Shown here piece by piece: positions 35,505-45,821 of a stretch of 64,000 nucleotides of DNA. The notes under the pieces were generated by a model, which was not told the DNA's origin, made no database searches, and saw nothing but the letters and a program-made list of their open reading frames with translations. Position numbers and translations under genes: made by a program. Origin of the DNA: Batrachochytrium dendrobatidis JAM81 (lineage: Eukaryota; Chytridiomycota; Chytridiomycetes; Rhizophydiales). Every line of letters begins with the position of its first letter. Positions within the stretch are counted from its first letter, which is position 1. Location of the stretch: positions 1,199,099-1,263,098 of the forward strand of contig NW_006281100.1 of the NCBI RefSeq assembly GCF_000203795.2, read 5' to 3'.

Positions 35505-36750
35505 TTATGACTCCATATCAAAATCGGCAAAGGAAATAAACTCGGACTCTTTTACTTTGGCCATTTTCCATTTTTGACCAGCAGTTTCACTTTCCTCGTC
35601 CCTTTCTGGTTCTCCAGATTGATCTATGATTTCCATTGACATGACGCCACGGAACGTATCCTTTCGTGTAGCTATAGTTTAAAGCAATGTTTTAACGAGT
35701 CAGGGTTGGGAGCTTTAAACCAAGATGAATCACATGAAAATAGAAGAATATACCTGCATGAACAAGCACTGAGCGCACATTGACAGTCAATGCGGTCTTG
35801 GCATTAACTGGATTTAGACTAAATAATGACGCTCTAAAAACCCAAAAGATAGGTCAGCAATATTAAATACATCAAGCTCTATTAAACTGAAATCAACAAT
35901 ACATACAAATTGATGACATCAGCAGGGGCACGCAGTTCAAATGCATGTCTAGCTTCTGATGATAATATCACATGTTTTCCTTTGGTAATCCGTACAAGTG
36001 CGGCGGCATTTGCAATTAAATTAGCTCTAGCAGTTTGATCGCGGATTCCCTGAGAATAGCAGATTTCAAACATGATGCCACGCTGAATGGCAGAATTTAC
36101 TGTTGGATGGCGGAGGAAAAATGGAAGACGAGTGCCCATATCTAGCGAGATGATATCAACATCAAGATTTTGACAGGCTGATTGAAACAGCTTTTCAGAT
36201 GTAGGTTGAACTGATATAATATCGTATGATTTCAGAATATTATTTCCATGAGTCTATGATGATTGAGTCATGAATAAAGATTCATTTCAAAATTAGTCAG
36301 AGCGAATGACAAATAAGATTAAACATATAAACACAGATTATAAAAGCAATACTTCATACAATTGAGTAGTTATGGGATGGATTATCTAGCGAAATAGAAA
36401 GTCTAGTGAAAATATCGAATGTTTTTGATGCAATTGAATGAGGGAGAGTTTGAGCCAAAAGTGGAGGAGATACCCGAACGATAGTTGATGGATTTGCGAC
36501 AGTGCGTACAAGTGCAGCACATTTTTCCTTGTCGATTGAGCACGGCTAATAAACAATATACAAAGATTAAACAAAGTTGGCTGTTATGAGATTGGAAATA
36601 AGTCATCTGTACCTTTAACTTGGCAAGGCTTTCGCTACAAGTAACAGAAATAGCAACTCCTCGATATCCAAGTCGGACAAGCATGCCCAGAACCGATTCA
36701 GAGCTCCAATCAGCTGTAAGTGAAGACTCGGGGATATTCAAATCAAACAT
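35505..36750 (-). CDS. RPP1: RNase P/MRP subunit Rpp1/Rpp30
   Basis: This gene has several exons, with the first at 36613-36750 (MFDLNIPESSLTADW) and the second at 36360-36545. Conserved features of the Rpp30/Rpp1 PHP-like TIM-barrel are FDLNIP at the N-terminus, MLVRLGYRGVAI, FDIFTRLSISLD, YDIISVQPTSEKLFQ, VDIISLDMGTRLPF, the signature RGIMFEICYSQGIRD, ALVRITKGKHVILSSEA and ADVINL. The C-terminal tail is acidic. The family is a protein subunit of nuclear RNase P (tRNA 5' maturation) and RNase MRP (rRNA processing). It is convergent with the 31377 gene, 244 bp apart, and an exact 3' exon near 35505-35680 ends FADFDMES. Confidence 0.92.
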
Positions 36751-37091
36751 ATACTGTGAAAATGTATCAGTTCAATTAAGCAGATGTGATTAAAGAGGTC
36801 AAACTGGGTCAATGTAATTTGCAGATTTTTAAAATTTATTGCTCAACCATCTTGTATTGACGCATTTTAGATTACTAGATTGGCATGTTCAACAATTAGA
36901 CACTCGTTTGCATCTTTTAATCCGTTGAATCTTACAAGCCGATCTAATTGACTATTTTGGAAGCATTAGACATCAATAGTACACATTTAAATTTTCAGCA
37001 CTCGTTCTGAACTGTACGTTTATTAGTATATTGTGCCAACTTTTAAACCGACATTACATGTTCTTATTACTTCATTAGCACCTGTGATGAA

Positions 37092-37334
37092 GGTAGATTG
37101 TTGATTAGAATGGCGGGATCATTATTGCTCGTGTATCCTATACTATGACAACAATCTGACTTGTTGACACGGTCAGTTTTCTGCTCCTGTCGATTCAATA
37201 CAGTACATCACTTATTTGATCTTGCTTTGACACAAACTCTAGCGATCTGTCTATATCTAGTATGTATGCCAACCTAGAACAACCGTGTAGTTTTACAAAT
37301 GGAGAATTCATTTTAAAAAGCTGTTTGAGCTGTT
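37092..37334 (+). repeat. 245-bp direct repeat, copy 2
   Basis: This is the partner of 30654-30898 with about four differences. It ends 138 bp before the start codon of the plus-strand gene at 37473, so it may contribute promoter sequence there. Confidence 0.92.
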
Positions 37335-37472
37335 GAACGAATTGGCAGTTCGATATTGGCCAATCATGTTAGAACATTAAAACTCGAATAAACCTGACAC
37401 CCACGTGATCTAACAATGAACAGTTGATCAACATAATGCAGTATTGTATCTACTACATTACAACAGAGTGTA

Positions 37473-38702
37473 ATGGGCAAAATCGCACTGTTGCGGGCCA
37501 TTTCAAATACCGCTAGTTCTAGTATTATAGGATTTTGCCGAAATACCACTATTCACCGATGCTACTCGACTGTCGCATCAGATACTCCAACCTACTCGAT
37601 TCATACATTCGAGAGTGACTATCCAATCGTCTTGAACGAGGACGCTACTTTCAGAGAGTCGAGATTTAACAAACAAACCAGGTCCCATGTCTCTTGGCTT
37701 GAGAAGGTGGTTTTTAGTCGGATCGAAAGGTAGCTATTTTGCTCATCTCATTGTGGCTGTTGGAGATTTGCTTGCTTCAACATACCAATTCACTTGGCAT
37801 TCCATTTAAACCCAATATATAGAAATGTATCGTCATTCTTGGCAAAAGCATGGGTTAACGGCAAGATAATTGCGTCTGGTATAGATCCATCAAGCCAGGA
37901 CAAGGATTCAGCATCACTTAACCCCCTCCTGGCACTTCGTTCAGATCAATTCACTGCTCTCTCAGAGTACCTTCCAGACAAATTCATAGCTGGTGCTGAA
38001 CCATCCTTGCAGGCATTTCTTGAGGCTATACCAAAAGACTCGCTTCACTCATCAGCATCATCTCTAAGTCTCATGTGTAAACCCAAACTGTTCAAAGAGT
38101 TTGAATTCCATCATGATCAGCTACGCAGCTTGGGGATCACTCTTCAACTTCAGATTAATTATATCAAGAATCTAGACATGGATCAAGTATGGCTGGCATT
38201 TGGATCTAATGCAGATTTGAAATCTACATTAGATTCTGGAGAAATTGTCCAGTCGTTCAGTCCAACCCATTTCATTTCTCAAAAACCCAATTCATCCACA
38301 GTAACTATTCGAAAGGGAGCCTTTTCATATGCTATGGGTGTAGATGAGCTGGTACATGTGCAGGATCAAAATGGATCCAACTCTACCAAAAAATATTCTA
38401 GTCCAACGCCTGCAAAACTCAACTCGGTTATGGGCAGAGGATTCATGATTGGCATTGATGTGTTTGCCAATGTGAATATGACATTGAGTATGCACAAGGC
38501 GCCTATAAAGTTGGAAGAGTCTGATGAGAGTCAGGTTGAAAACAAGGAAGACGTGGATCGAACAGATGATTTACCATTGTGGAGCAGAGCTATTGAACGA
38601 GAGATGATTTTTAGATTTGAAACGGATCATGCCAAAGGGGCATTTCATCATAGCTGGAAAATTGCAGATGTTGATAATCTACTAGCATCTGAATGGGTGT
38701 GA
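37473..38702 (+). CDS. Predicted mitochondrial protein, unknown family
   Basis: Two exons (37473-37729, 37823-38702) give 378 residues. The N-terminus is a good mitochondrial presequence: basic, Ser-rich, no acid (MGKIALLRAISNTASSSIIG, then RNTTIHRCYSTVAS). The body has FNKQTRSHVSWLEK and SSFLAKAWVNGKI. A mixed alpha/beta region follows (FEFHHDQLRSLGITLQLQI, GFMIGIDVFANVNMTLSM). The end is EREMIFRFETDHAK, then FHHSWKIADVDNLL. The final module, a strand followed by WxIxDxDxLL, is shared with the protein at 46201-47523, and the overall order is parallel. Such a layout recalls Tim44/MBA1/mL45-type proteins of the matrix side of the inner membrane, but I cannot confirm that. There is no transmembrane helix. 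Confidence 0.8.
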
Positions 38703-38806
38703 TTCGGGTGTCAGATAATAAAGCACTTGTTGCGCAATAGAATACATCGATTGTTTAACCTTTTAAACTATTCTAATGGCATCAAGTAAAATCAATCGTC
38801 TGTTTC

Positions 38807-38840
38807 ACTGCAGTATTCATGTAAACGGAACACTAAATAA
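38807..38840 (+). repeat. Dispersed CGTATTCAC-type motif, 3' flank copy
   Basis: GCAGTATTCATGTAAACGG followed by AACACTAAATAA lies 105 bp past the stop of the gene at 37473-38702, in sense orientation. Confidence 0.7.
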
Positions 38841-38863
38841 GTATAATGGTTGCATTTTGGAAC

Positions 38864-39347
38864 ATGAGAATGGAGAGATAAAATGAAAAATTATCAACCA
38901 TTACCATCAGTGTATCATGTTTTTGGAAGCTACTTACGTAAATTGTATTCAACCACACTTTTGTATGCTCAAGCCTCGTTGTTACTTTGCGACTCACTGC
39001 CAAATACATGGTGTTTTTTAGAGTTTGGAGATGAGGTTTTGGGAATCGAGGTTTACATTGTGGGCTGCAAGTTCGCGTCGTCATCTTTATTAGTGGTCCA
39101 ATCTTGGCCGTTTATAGCTGCCAACGTTGTCCTACAACACCGCTGTAGTATACTTTATCACAAATAGTGTGACATGACTATCCAAGCTTCAATATCGAGC
39201 TTGCGACACTAACAAAAGATGCATTTCGTGACCTTGACCATTTATGAGTGTCAATGATTCATCGAGTAAAGTGGTTTCTGCCTGTACTGTGCATATATCA
39301 AGTGAATCTGTTGCCAAAATGCTGTCAGTTTAGTGGAATCGAGTTGT
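38864..39347 (+). repeat. 485-bp inverted repeat, left copy
   Basis: This is nearly identical to the reverse complement of 53524-54008. Both copies keep a 94-codon frame (MKNYQPLPSVYHVFG..., here 38883-39167) differing by about two residues. A diverged copy in opposite orientation at about 39480-39660 does not preserve it, so I treat the frame as repeat-borne and not as a gene. Confidence 0.92.
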
Positions 39348-40386
39348 TTGGTCTGAAAGTGTGCTTTTTAATGGTGTTGGTTTTTTTTACAGATATCGGT
39401 AGATTGTCACCGTGGTACAGGAAACACGAGCGATAGATGCTCCTGCCACTCAATCAACAGACAAACAATATACCGATATTTGTCAAAGAACAATAACATC
39501 AAACCCAACTATGTACAAAGGTGTGGTTGGATGAATTTTATGCAAGTACCGCCTCGCATATGATACACATTAATGGTGATGGTTGCTGGTAATTTTTAAT
39601 TCTATTTCTCCATTACCATACCCTTTATTACGAGCTGTGAGCCAATGTTCAGACGAAAGCCATATGACAAAGCAGAGCTTCATTACAAGCCACCCCAAAA
39701 AAGACTTCAAATCTTTGGCTGACATGTAAAATTCCTTGAAACAGTGTGGCAGAGCCAAGGCCGCATCCAATTTACAGCCACATTCATGTGAAATGAAACA
39801 CCTGTATCCATCTTGCAATCACTGCCTCTTTTGCTTTGGATAAACAATAATCAAATACTCGCTGTGCTTTGCTACTAGAGATTGAGTGCTTATTCAACAA
39901 ACATTCTCAGTTTTTGTTTCAAACAGCGTCCGTCGTATGATGCACAATTATAGTAATTTTGTGCTGATTGCCCACTTTTGGCATAACCATATACGATCAT
40001 CAGATTCATCTACTGCAGTCCAGATACTGGGCCCGACTATTCTGATGCTGTTAAACTCGACAAATTTGTATTAAATATCAAATGTATTCGCGTTCTAGTT
40101 CAAGAAAAAAATATTACATCTCGGAAATGCAACTATACATGCCAATCACACAATATTGTAATGTTCATTTTGGAGGGCTGTAGATTGAAAGGTGCCAGGT
40201 ATATGGGATTTATTGAAACAAATGTGAATACTGCTTCAAACATTCGGTCAGTTGTTTGTACAAAAATAGCACGGGAGAAAGACCAGTGAGGTAGATTTCA
40301 GATGGCACAGTATTGCCCAGTAAATTTGGTAGAAACTGGCACCAATCATTCCATGAGGTCGGCTGCTTATTATGTATTTGACCTCC
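39348..40386. other. Old repeat debris, no gene seen
   Basis: About 39480-39660 is a diverged reverse copy of the 38864-39347 repeat. About 39885-40100 is a diverged relative of the 362-bp repeat at 53090: it shares the order ATGATG, ATTGCCCACTTTTGG, CAGATACTGGGCCCGACT. No coding sequence is supported. Confidence 0.6.
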
Positions 40387-40422
40387 TTATTTAGTTTTTC
40401 ATTTCACATGAATACGGCTGTA
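40387..40422 (-). repeat. Dispersed CGTATTCAC-type motif, minus orientation
   Basis: The minus strand reads ACAGCCGTATTCATGTGAAA then AACTAAATAA, and the subterminal GACCTCATGGAATGATTGG lies about 35 bp further in. It sits about 320 bp upstream of the first mscL gene. Confidence 0.75.
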
Positions 40423-40661
40423 AACCAGCAGGTAAACAAAAGCTAAAAGCACGACACTGTTTCAGTTTTGGCGAAGTACGGCATTTGAGCAAACGGCCTA
40501 AGCAATCGATGAGTAACGTATTGGCTGTGTTTATTAGGGTGGTGATACTTTGCTGCTGTTGGTTTCAAGTTGCTCACCAAGTTGTTACGTAAAAATTTCA
40601 GCCAATGGTAATGAAACGTCGCACGAGCAAGAGTGCCTCGAAGCTTTTTCAAATATTTGTG

Positions 40662-40669
40662 TATAAATA
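40662..40669 (+). promoter_or_regulatory. TATA box of first mscL gene
   Basis: A perfect TATAAATA lies 75 bp before the ATG at 40744. It is one of the few clear TATA boxes in the window. Confidence 0.6.
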
Positions 40670-40743
40670 ACCGACAATCGTTCGTCTAGCGACTACTTCC
40701 AAACTCGAATCTATTCTCTGTTCTACCGACCAAGTCCATCCCA

Positions 40744-41364
40744 ATGAGCGAACCTCAGCAATCCAGAAATCAAAGCGTCGGCGACAAACTCAAGGGCGGC
40801 GCATTCAAGAGCGTCAAGGCTGTTGGCAATGTTTTTGATGACTTCAAGGCATTCCTTAACAAGGGAAATGTCGTCGATCTTGCTGTCGGTCTTGTGATGG
40901 GTGCTGCCTTTACAGCAGTCGTTACCTCGCTTGTCGGTGATCTCATTACCCCACTTATTGGTCTTGCTACTCAGAGCAACTTGGAAAACATGTTTTATGT
41001 TTTGCGCTGTCCTAAAAACCAGACCAACTGCCGGGATCTCCTGTATGGTACCATAGGCGATGCTAACAAAGCCGGTGTTGTCACATGGAATTATGGTCGC
41101 TTTGTTCAGATGGTCATCAACTTTGTCATTATTGCCCTGATTGTCTTCTTTATTGTCAAAGCTTATTCTGCTGCCTTTTGCCGTAAGACTGATGTTATTG
41201 TCAAGGACTGTGTGTACTGTTGCAAAGAAATCCCCTTGGATGCCACCCGTTGCCCCTTTTGCACATCCCCTGTTCAGATCCCCCATTCGGATTCGGATAT
41301 ATTGACCAAAAACAACGACGATGTTGCTGTGCAACTTCCCACCGGATCAAACTACCGTCGTTAA
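40744..41364 (+). CDS. mscL: MscL-type mechanosensitive channel with zinc ribbon
   Basis: This is an intronless gene of 206 residues. The channel core has FDDFKAFLNKGNVVDLAVGLVMGAAF (amphipathic N-helix and TM1 with the hydrophobic gate), VTSLVGDLITPLIGL, a periplasm-type loop with LRCPKNQTNC, then VTWNYGRFVQMVINFVIIALIVFFIVKAY (TM2). The loop has an extra Cys pair. Next comes a CxxC...CPxC zinc ribbon, CVYCCKEIPLDATRCPFCTS, where bacterial MscL has a helical bundle. Some bacterial MscL proteins carry a very similar ribbon, from memory. MscL forms a homopentameric, tension-gated pore that vents solutes during osmotic down-shock, a plausible need of a freshwater zoospore. The start is preceded by a TATA box. 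It is followed 401 bp later by a second copy. The absence of introns, unlike its neighbours, suits bacterial origin. Confidence 0.93.
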   Translation: MSEPQQSRNQSVGDKLKGGAFKSVKAVGNVFDDFKAFLNKGNVVDLAVGLVMGAAFTAVVTSLVGDLITPLIGLATQSNLENMFYVLRCPKNQTNCRDLLYGTIGDANKAGVVTWNYGRFVQMVINFVIIALIVFFIVKAYSAAFCRKTDVIVKDCVYCCKEIPLDATRCPFCTSPVQIPHSDSDILTKNNDDVAVQLPTGSNYRR

Positions 41365-41765
41365 TGCGTTTTCTGATTCGATCGCTTAGCATATTAACGT
41401 ATTTTTATTCCGCTACTATCACTGTAAAGAGCAGATTTTAGCGCGTAGCTTTTACTTTCATTTGCAATCCTTCTATTGCTTCTGTTTATCATTTGCTATT
41501 ATCATTTCATAAACCTGGACTGTGCTCTGTCCATGAATTTGGTCTCTTGCTTTTTGTTGCTTATCTTGCCGAAATAAAGGTTTTGGACTACCAATTTTGG
41601 AACAATTCATTGTCATCTAGAATATGCTTTTTTGGTCATCGTCTACTAAATGTATCCATAAACGCGCAACAACTCGGCTTTCCTTGATTATCAACAGCCT
41701 ACGAGTAGCCTTTTGTCGTAGTTGACCACACTACACCATTGGGGAAGCGTATACACATTCTTGGT

Positions 41766-42951
41766 ATGGGAGACCAACTAACGCCTACAAGTGCCACAAG
41801 ACTTACAATACTACGGAGCAGCTCGTATCCAGAGATATCTCAACAGGAGGGGTTTTGTGGTCGTTCGCTCAGTCCATCTAGCAAAACACCTCTGTCCATT
41901 CTCTCATTAGATAAAGTCAGCCACGGAGTTCATGTCAGCATCGACATGCCTTTAGATTCTCATCTCAACTCTGATAGCCATCGCGATAACTACCCTAGTG
42001 ATAAACACAAACATAGAAGTCTATCAGTAAGTCGTCAACAACTACGAGTTGTTAGCAGCAAAATTGTTGGTGGGGCAAAAAAAAGCGTCAAAGCAGTTGA
42101 ATCGGTGTTTGACGACTTTGTAAGTTTCCTAAATCGCGGCAATGTCATGGATCTTGCTGTAAGTAGACCCAGCACCTTGTTCAACTAGCAAGAATATTTC
42201 ATTGGTTTGTTCAATAACACTTTAGTCGTAATAGGTGGGTGTAATCATGGGAGGCGTGTTTACCGCAGTTGTTACTTCGTTTGTAGTGGATCTGGTTACA
42301 CCAATTATTGGACTATTAACACAAAGCAATCTTGAAAACACCTATGTGATACTAAGGTGTCCAGCCAATGACACTCAATGCAGCAACGCAGTCAGATGGG
42401 GAACGCCAGTTCAAGGTGTCATTTAATTTGTGGATTGTAATATTACATTTGGCTTTTGTACTTATCAATGTGTATGCATATTTTTACCAAACAGCAAACA
42501 TTGCTGGAGCTGTAACTTGGAACTATGGAAAATTCATTCAGACATGTATAAATTTTCTAATTACATCTGCAATCATATTTTTCATGGTCAAGAGTGAGTT
42601 ATTGGTTGTAGCAGTTTAAATGTTTGCAAACTATTAGTTCTTGTAGCTTATCTTGTTGATGGTGCTTTAGTTTATACAGCAGCATTTAGAAAAAGAAGAA
42701 AAGAAACCGTCAAAACATGTCTATTTTGTACCAAAAGTATTCCCAAAAAAGCCCAACGGTGTCCCGAATGTACATCCACATTAGAAACCCCTGAAGATCA
42801 TACAGATGAGCATATATCAAAGCGACTCAAGATCATGGCAGCAATCAAACAGTTTCATCTACCTTTATCGAAAACAGCAGCGTCAATATCACCCGAGGCT
42901 AAAAAACCTGCATCAGGTTGGGATCGTATACTCAAAAAGCAAATAAAATAA
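41766..42951 (+). CDS. mscL: MscL-type mechanosensitive channel, intron-containing paralogue
   Basis: Four exons (41766-42158, 42235-42415, 42495-42593, 42671-42951) give 317 residues. A Ser-rich N-terminal extension of about 105 residues precedes the same core: VFDDFVSFLNRGNVMDLA, VGVIMGGVFTAVVTSFVVDLV, LRCPANDTQC, AVTWNYGKFIQTCINFLITSAIIFFMVK. A zinc ribbon follows, CLFCTKSIPKKAQRCPECTS, and a basic tail of about 60 residues. The ATG at 41766 is the first in frame. Upstream frame is open to 41739 without ATG. Introns interrupt after the N-terminal helix, in the loop and after TM2. The core aligns end to end with the gene at 40744, so this is a tandem duplicate that has gained introns and both tails. 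It could be targeted or gated differently. The 3' flank carries a motif copy 16 bp after the stop. Confidence 0.9.
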
Positions 42952-42966
42952 TGAATATATATTTCT

Positions 42967-43048
42967 ACAGCTGTATTCGCATGATAAAACACACCAGATA
43001 AATGTCAAAATGCATAGTAAATGACCAGTCTCATGAAATAATTTGCAC
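42967..43048 (+). repeat. Dispersed motif with subterminal box, 3' flank copy
   Basis: ACAGCTGTATTCGCATGATAA begins 16 bp after the mscL stop at 42951. The subterminal CCAGTCTCATGAAATAATTTG is at 43023, matching the copy at 12733. Confidence 0.72.
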
Positions 43049-43235
43049 CCAATTACTGAGCAACTTGATAGCTACTCCCTTTAACACTATATATAAAGTC
43101 AACTTGAATTTGTAATACAATCAATACTCTGGGTGTTGAATAACCCTATACTTTATTACAGCTTATATTTCAAAATGTAACGCTATAGGTGTCACATGGA
43201 AGATTTCAACTACCTTTACAAATCAAATGGTACAC

Positions 43236-44369
43236 TTAGCAATCATAACCATAGTAGATACAGCAGAAATTGGTGGGATCGCAGCTACCAGTGACCTGGG
43301 GGGCACTAGTGGTGGTAGCTGGAGGAACGTCAGTGGTAGCTGGAGGAACATCAGTGGTAGCTGGCGAAGGGTTGGGGTTAGGGTTAGGGTTGGGGCCAGA
43401 GCCGCCAGATCCCATGGTGCAGGACTGAGTTTCGGGATCCCAGTTTTGCTGGATCATGAAGTTACGTCCATTCCATCCACAGTTGGAAGACGAACCATTG
43501 GACTCACCCTTGGTAGCACCATAAGTGTAGGCACACATGTCACCGTTTTCGGCTCCAGATGCATCGTTCCAGGCGCGGTTGTTGGAAGGATCAGATGCTG
43601 CTTCGGCAAGTTCGTGAGCCATCACAGAAAGCATGGCATCGGTAGGAACATCGCTGTTGGGAGAAAAGTCGACATTGGTAGGTGGGGCACATCCACTGAT
43701 GCAGCTGGAGTTGGGTCGGCCAGAAAGAGCATAGTAAATCTCCTTGCCATTGGCATCGTTGGCGGAAGTGTGGTAACCACAGTATCCGCTGCAGAAGGAT
43801 GAACCGAGTGCGTTTTCAGTAACATCGTCAGCAATCAACATATAGTAAACAGCGTTGGTGTCCTCGGGGAAAGTACCGGCAGAGATGTACTTGGAAACGA
43901 GATCAGGAATGGCAGTTCCAGAGAGGGATTTGCCAACAGAGTAGTTGTCATCAACGGATCCGGCATAGTTGACCTGTCCATCGATATAAACCTTGGAAGA
44001 CGAAGAGGATTGCTGATAGTAGTACTTCTTCTCAGTAGTCCACCAGTCTGAAGTGCCGAGACCAGAAGTGAAATCCTTGACAATCTGTTTCTGCTCAGCA
44101 GACCATGTGCCGTAGTAAATGACTATAATGATTACATGAATATTAGTCGATCGAAGCGCGTACTTTTAGATTGGGTTCAACTACTTACAGTAAACATTCA
44201 AGGGACCAGTGAGGAGAGGTGCACCCATATTGTAGGTGATGGTATCACCAGCAGTAGCAAAGTGATGCTTTCCATGCATAGGAGAAATAGAGATCTTGTG
44301 AGGGGCAGCTGGAGCAGCAATGCTTCCAGCAACGGCAAGAGAGGCAACGAGGAGAGTAGTAGCAATCAT
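43236..44369 (-). CDS. EXORDIUM / phosphate-induced-1-like secreted protein
   Basis: Two exons (44189-44369 and 43236-44122) give 355 residues. The signal peptide is MIATTLLVASLAVAGSIAAP. Family marks of EXO/PHI-1 are YNMGAPLLTGPLNVYFIYYG spanning the splice, MLIADDVTENAL, FCSGYCGYH, the Cys-rich GRPNSSCISGCAPPT, then VPTDAMLSVMAHELAEAASDP with a HELAE motif, and GRNFMIQQNWDPETQSC. Plant members are apoplastic growth regulators. Fungal homologues exist, and biochemical activity is not established. HELAE resembles a HExxH-like site but lacks the second His at +4, so I do not call it a metalloprotease. The tail is a Pro/Asn repeat (NPNPNPNP) and a PATTDVP repeat, ending in a Cys-rich CDPTNFCCIYYGYDC. 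A TATA box lies upstream. Confidence 0.88.
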
Positions 44370-45605
44370 TTTAATTGTATTCTTGTTTGTAGTTGATGAT
44401 TTAGATGGATACTAATTGTCTGGTTTTTATAGCAAACTATACTCTTTTCAGTATCCGAAACTTACTGTATACTCCGACTACATCGTTGCGATACATGTGG
44501 ATAACCATATGTATAGCTTGCTTCATTTTGCCATAACCCGATAAACTCGCCAGATCTTTACAAGGGATCAGCATGCTAATGACTATTTGATGTAAAGAAG
44601 CATCGTGCTCCCTTGGTATTTGCACATTGACCATAAGGTCAGTGACCTTGCATTGCTGTGGTTGAATAGTCAAGAGTTGAACTAGGTTTCACTTGCTATA
44701 AATTGTGTATTAGTGTGGCCACCAACATGACAAACCATATGAATTCGGTCTAGAGCACCTTTTTTTCATGTGGTCTAAATGTATTGGTCGCGTGTATTTC
44801 CGCCAGTAAGGGTCGCTGGAATCAAATTAGCCTATTCAATGTACTCAATACGTCAATGTCCGTGAAAATACACATGGTTCGGATCGAGTTGCCGTCTAAT
44901 TGTTCATATTGTACTTGGTCCCAGACCTGTTACATTTGATTCGGCTTCAACTACAGTTTTAAAGGTTCCATGTGCCGAGATCAACAAGACTTGTCTATAC
45001 AGCCCAGATTAGATGTTTGCTATTGGCTGTGCATTGATAATACTGGTTGAGCATGGAATGGCTCTACTGGTAAGCCAACTCTATTCAAAAATTGATCTAG
45101 AAATATATTCCTGATTATAATACGAAGGCTTATTCAAAAAGCAATGCTTCTTTCAAGTACATCTGACTGATTATTGGTGTGCTGAATCATCGACTTGTGA
45201 AATAGTATAGAATAGCACGAAATTGTATTAAACGAAGCTGCTTATCAGTATTGTTTGTATTTTAGAGTTTAAATGTCAAATATTACTAGCTAATTTGGTT
45301 GTCATGCAGGACAATATAACTAGTAAGCCAAATAAAATGAATAGTCGATAGGATTCAATTGTGTAGATGTCTAGTGCACGTCTGGAATCGTCCATATCAG
45401 TAAGCTCGCCAAATACGTATTTTCCAATGATATTGCCTAGATAATGGCACAACTCAATGCACCATACCTATCATGAGCCCATTTCTGTTTAATTGTATTT
45501 ATAAATACCATTTTTCAATTGAATCTAGACAACTAATCAAAACCATTTTACATTGCAAAAAATATAATATAGTTCTTGTAACATAAACTTGTTTTCAAAA
45601 GTTGT
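44370..45605. other. Intergenic, no gene seen
   Basis: This is about 1.2 kb between the EXORDIUM-like gene and the tRNA. Apart from the TATA element at 44424-44431, I see no gene or repeat. Frames here are short and without signature. Confidence 0.5.
44424..44431 (-). promoter_or_regulatory. TATA box of EXORDIUM-like gene
   Basis: TATAAAAA on the minus strand, 55-62 bp before the ATG at 44369. Confidence 0.55.
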
Positions 45606-45677
45606 GCCCCTTTAGCTTAGCGGTAGAGCGTCTGCCTCGTAAGCAGAAGGTCGAGTGTTCAATCCACCCAGGGGGCA
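45606..45677 (+). tRNA. tRNA-Thr (anticodon CGT)
   Basis: This is an intronless 72-nt cloverleaf. The acceptor GCCCCTT pairs with AGGGGGC (one G-U) plus discriminator A. The D arm is GCTTAGCGGTAGAGC. The anticodon stem TCTGC/GCAGA carries loop CTCGTAA, so the anticodon is CGT, reading ACG (Thr). The T loop TTCAATC carries the B box GTTCAATCC. One weak pair is present in the T stem. A run of seven Ts follows immediately, a normal Pol III terminator. Confidence 0.95.
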
Positions 45678-45821
45678 TTTTTTTGAATTTAAGATTTATT
45701 AGTTTATTTTTGCTCAGGACACAAGCGAGCAGTCAGAATCTAGTCTTTTCATGCAAAAGGCGTGCAATCCAAGTAAATTGGACACTCGGCCTGCCTCAAG
45801 GCAGATGTTTACCAGCGTACT

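Noticed and set aside
38883..39167. 94-codon ORF conserved with 53705-53989
   Set aside because: Conservation reflects a near-identical inverted DNA repeat; a diverged copy nearby does not keep the frame, so there is no evidence of protein selection.
40723..41334. 203-codon minus-strand ORF opposite mscL
   Set aside because: It is a mirror of the strongly supported MscL frame and has no motif of its own.
43370..43395. Telomere-like GGGTTAGGGTTAGGG
   Set aside because: It lies in frame inside the EXORDIUM-like coding sequence as a Pro-Asn repeat, and core genes continue on both sides, so it is not a telomere.
43600..43660. HELAE in the EXORDIUM-like protein as a zinc protease site
   Set aside because: A second His at the HExxH position is absent, and the surrounding pattern fits EXO/PHI-1, not a metalloprotease.
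43227..43802. 191-codon plus-strand ORF over the EXORDIUM-like gene
   Set aside because: It is a low-complexity Gly/Ser/Arg shadow of the antisense coding strand.
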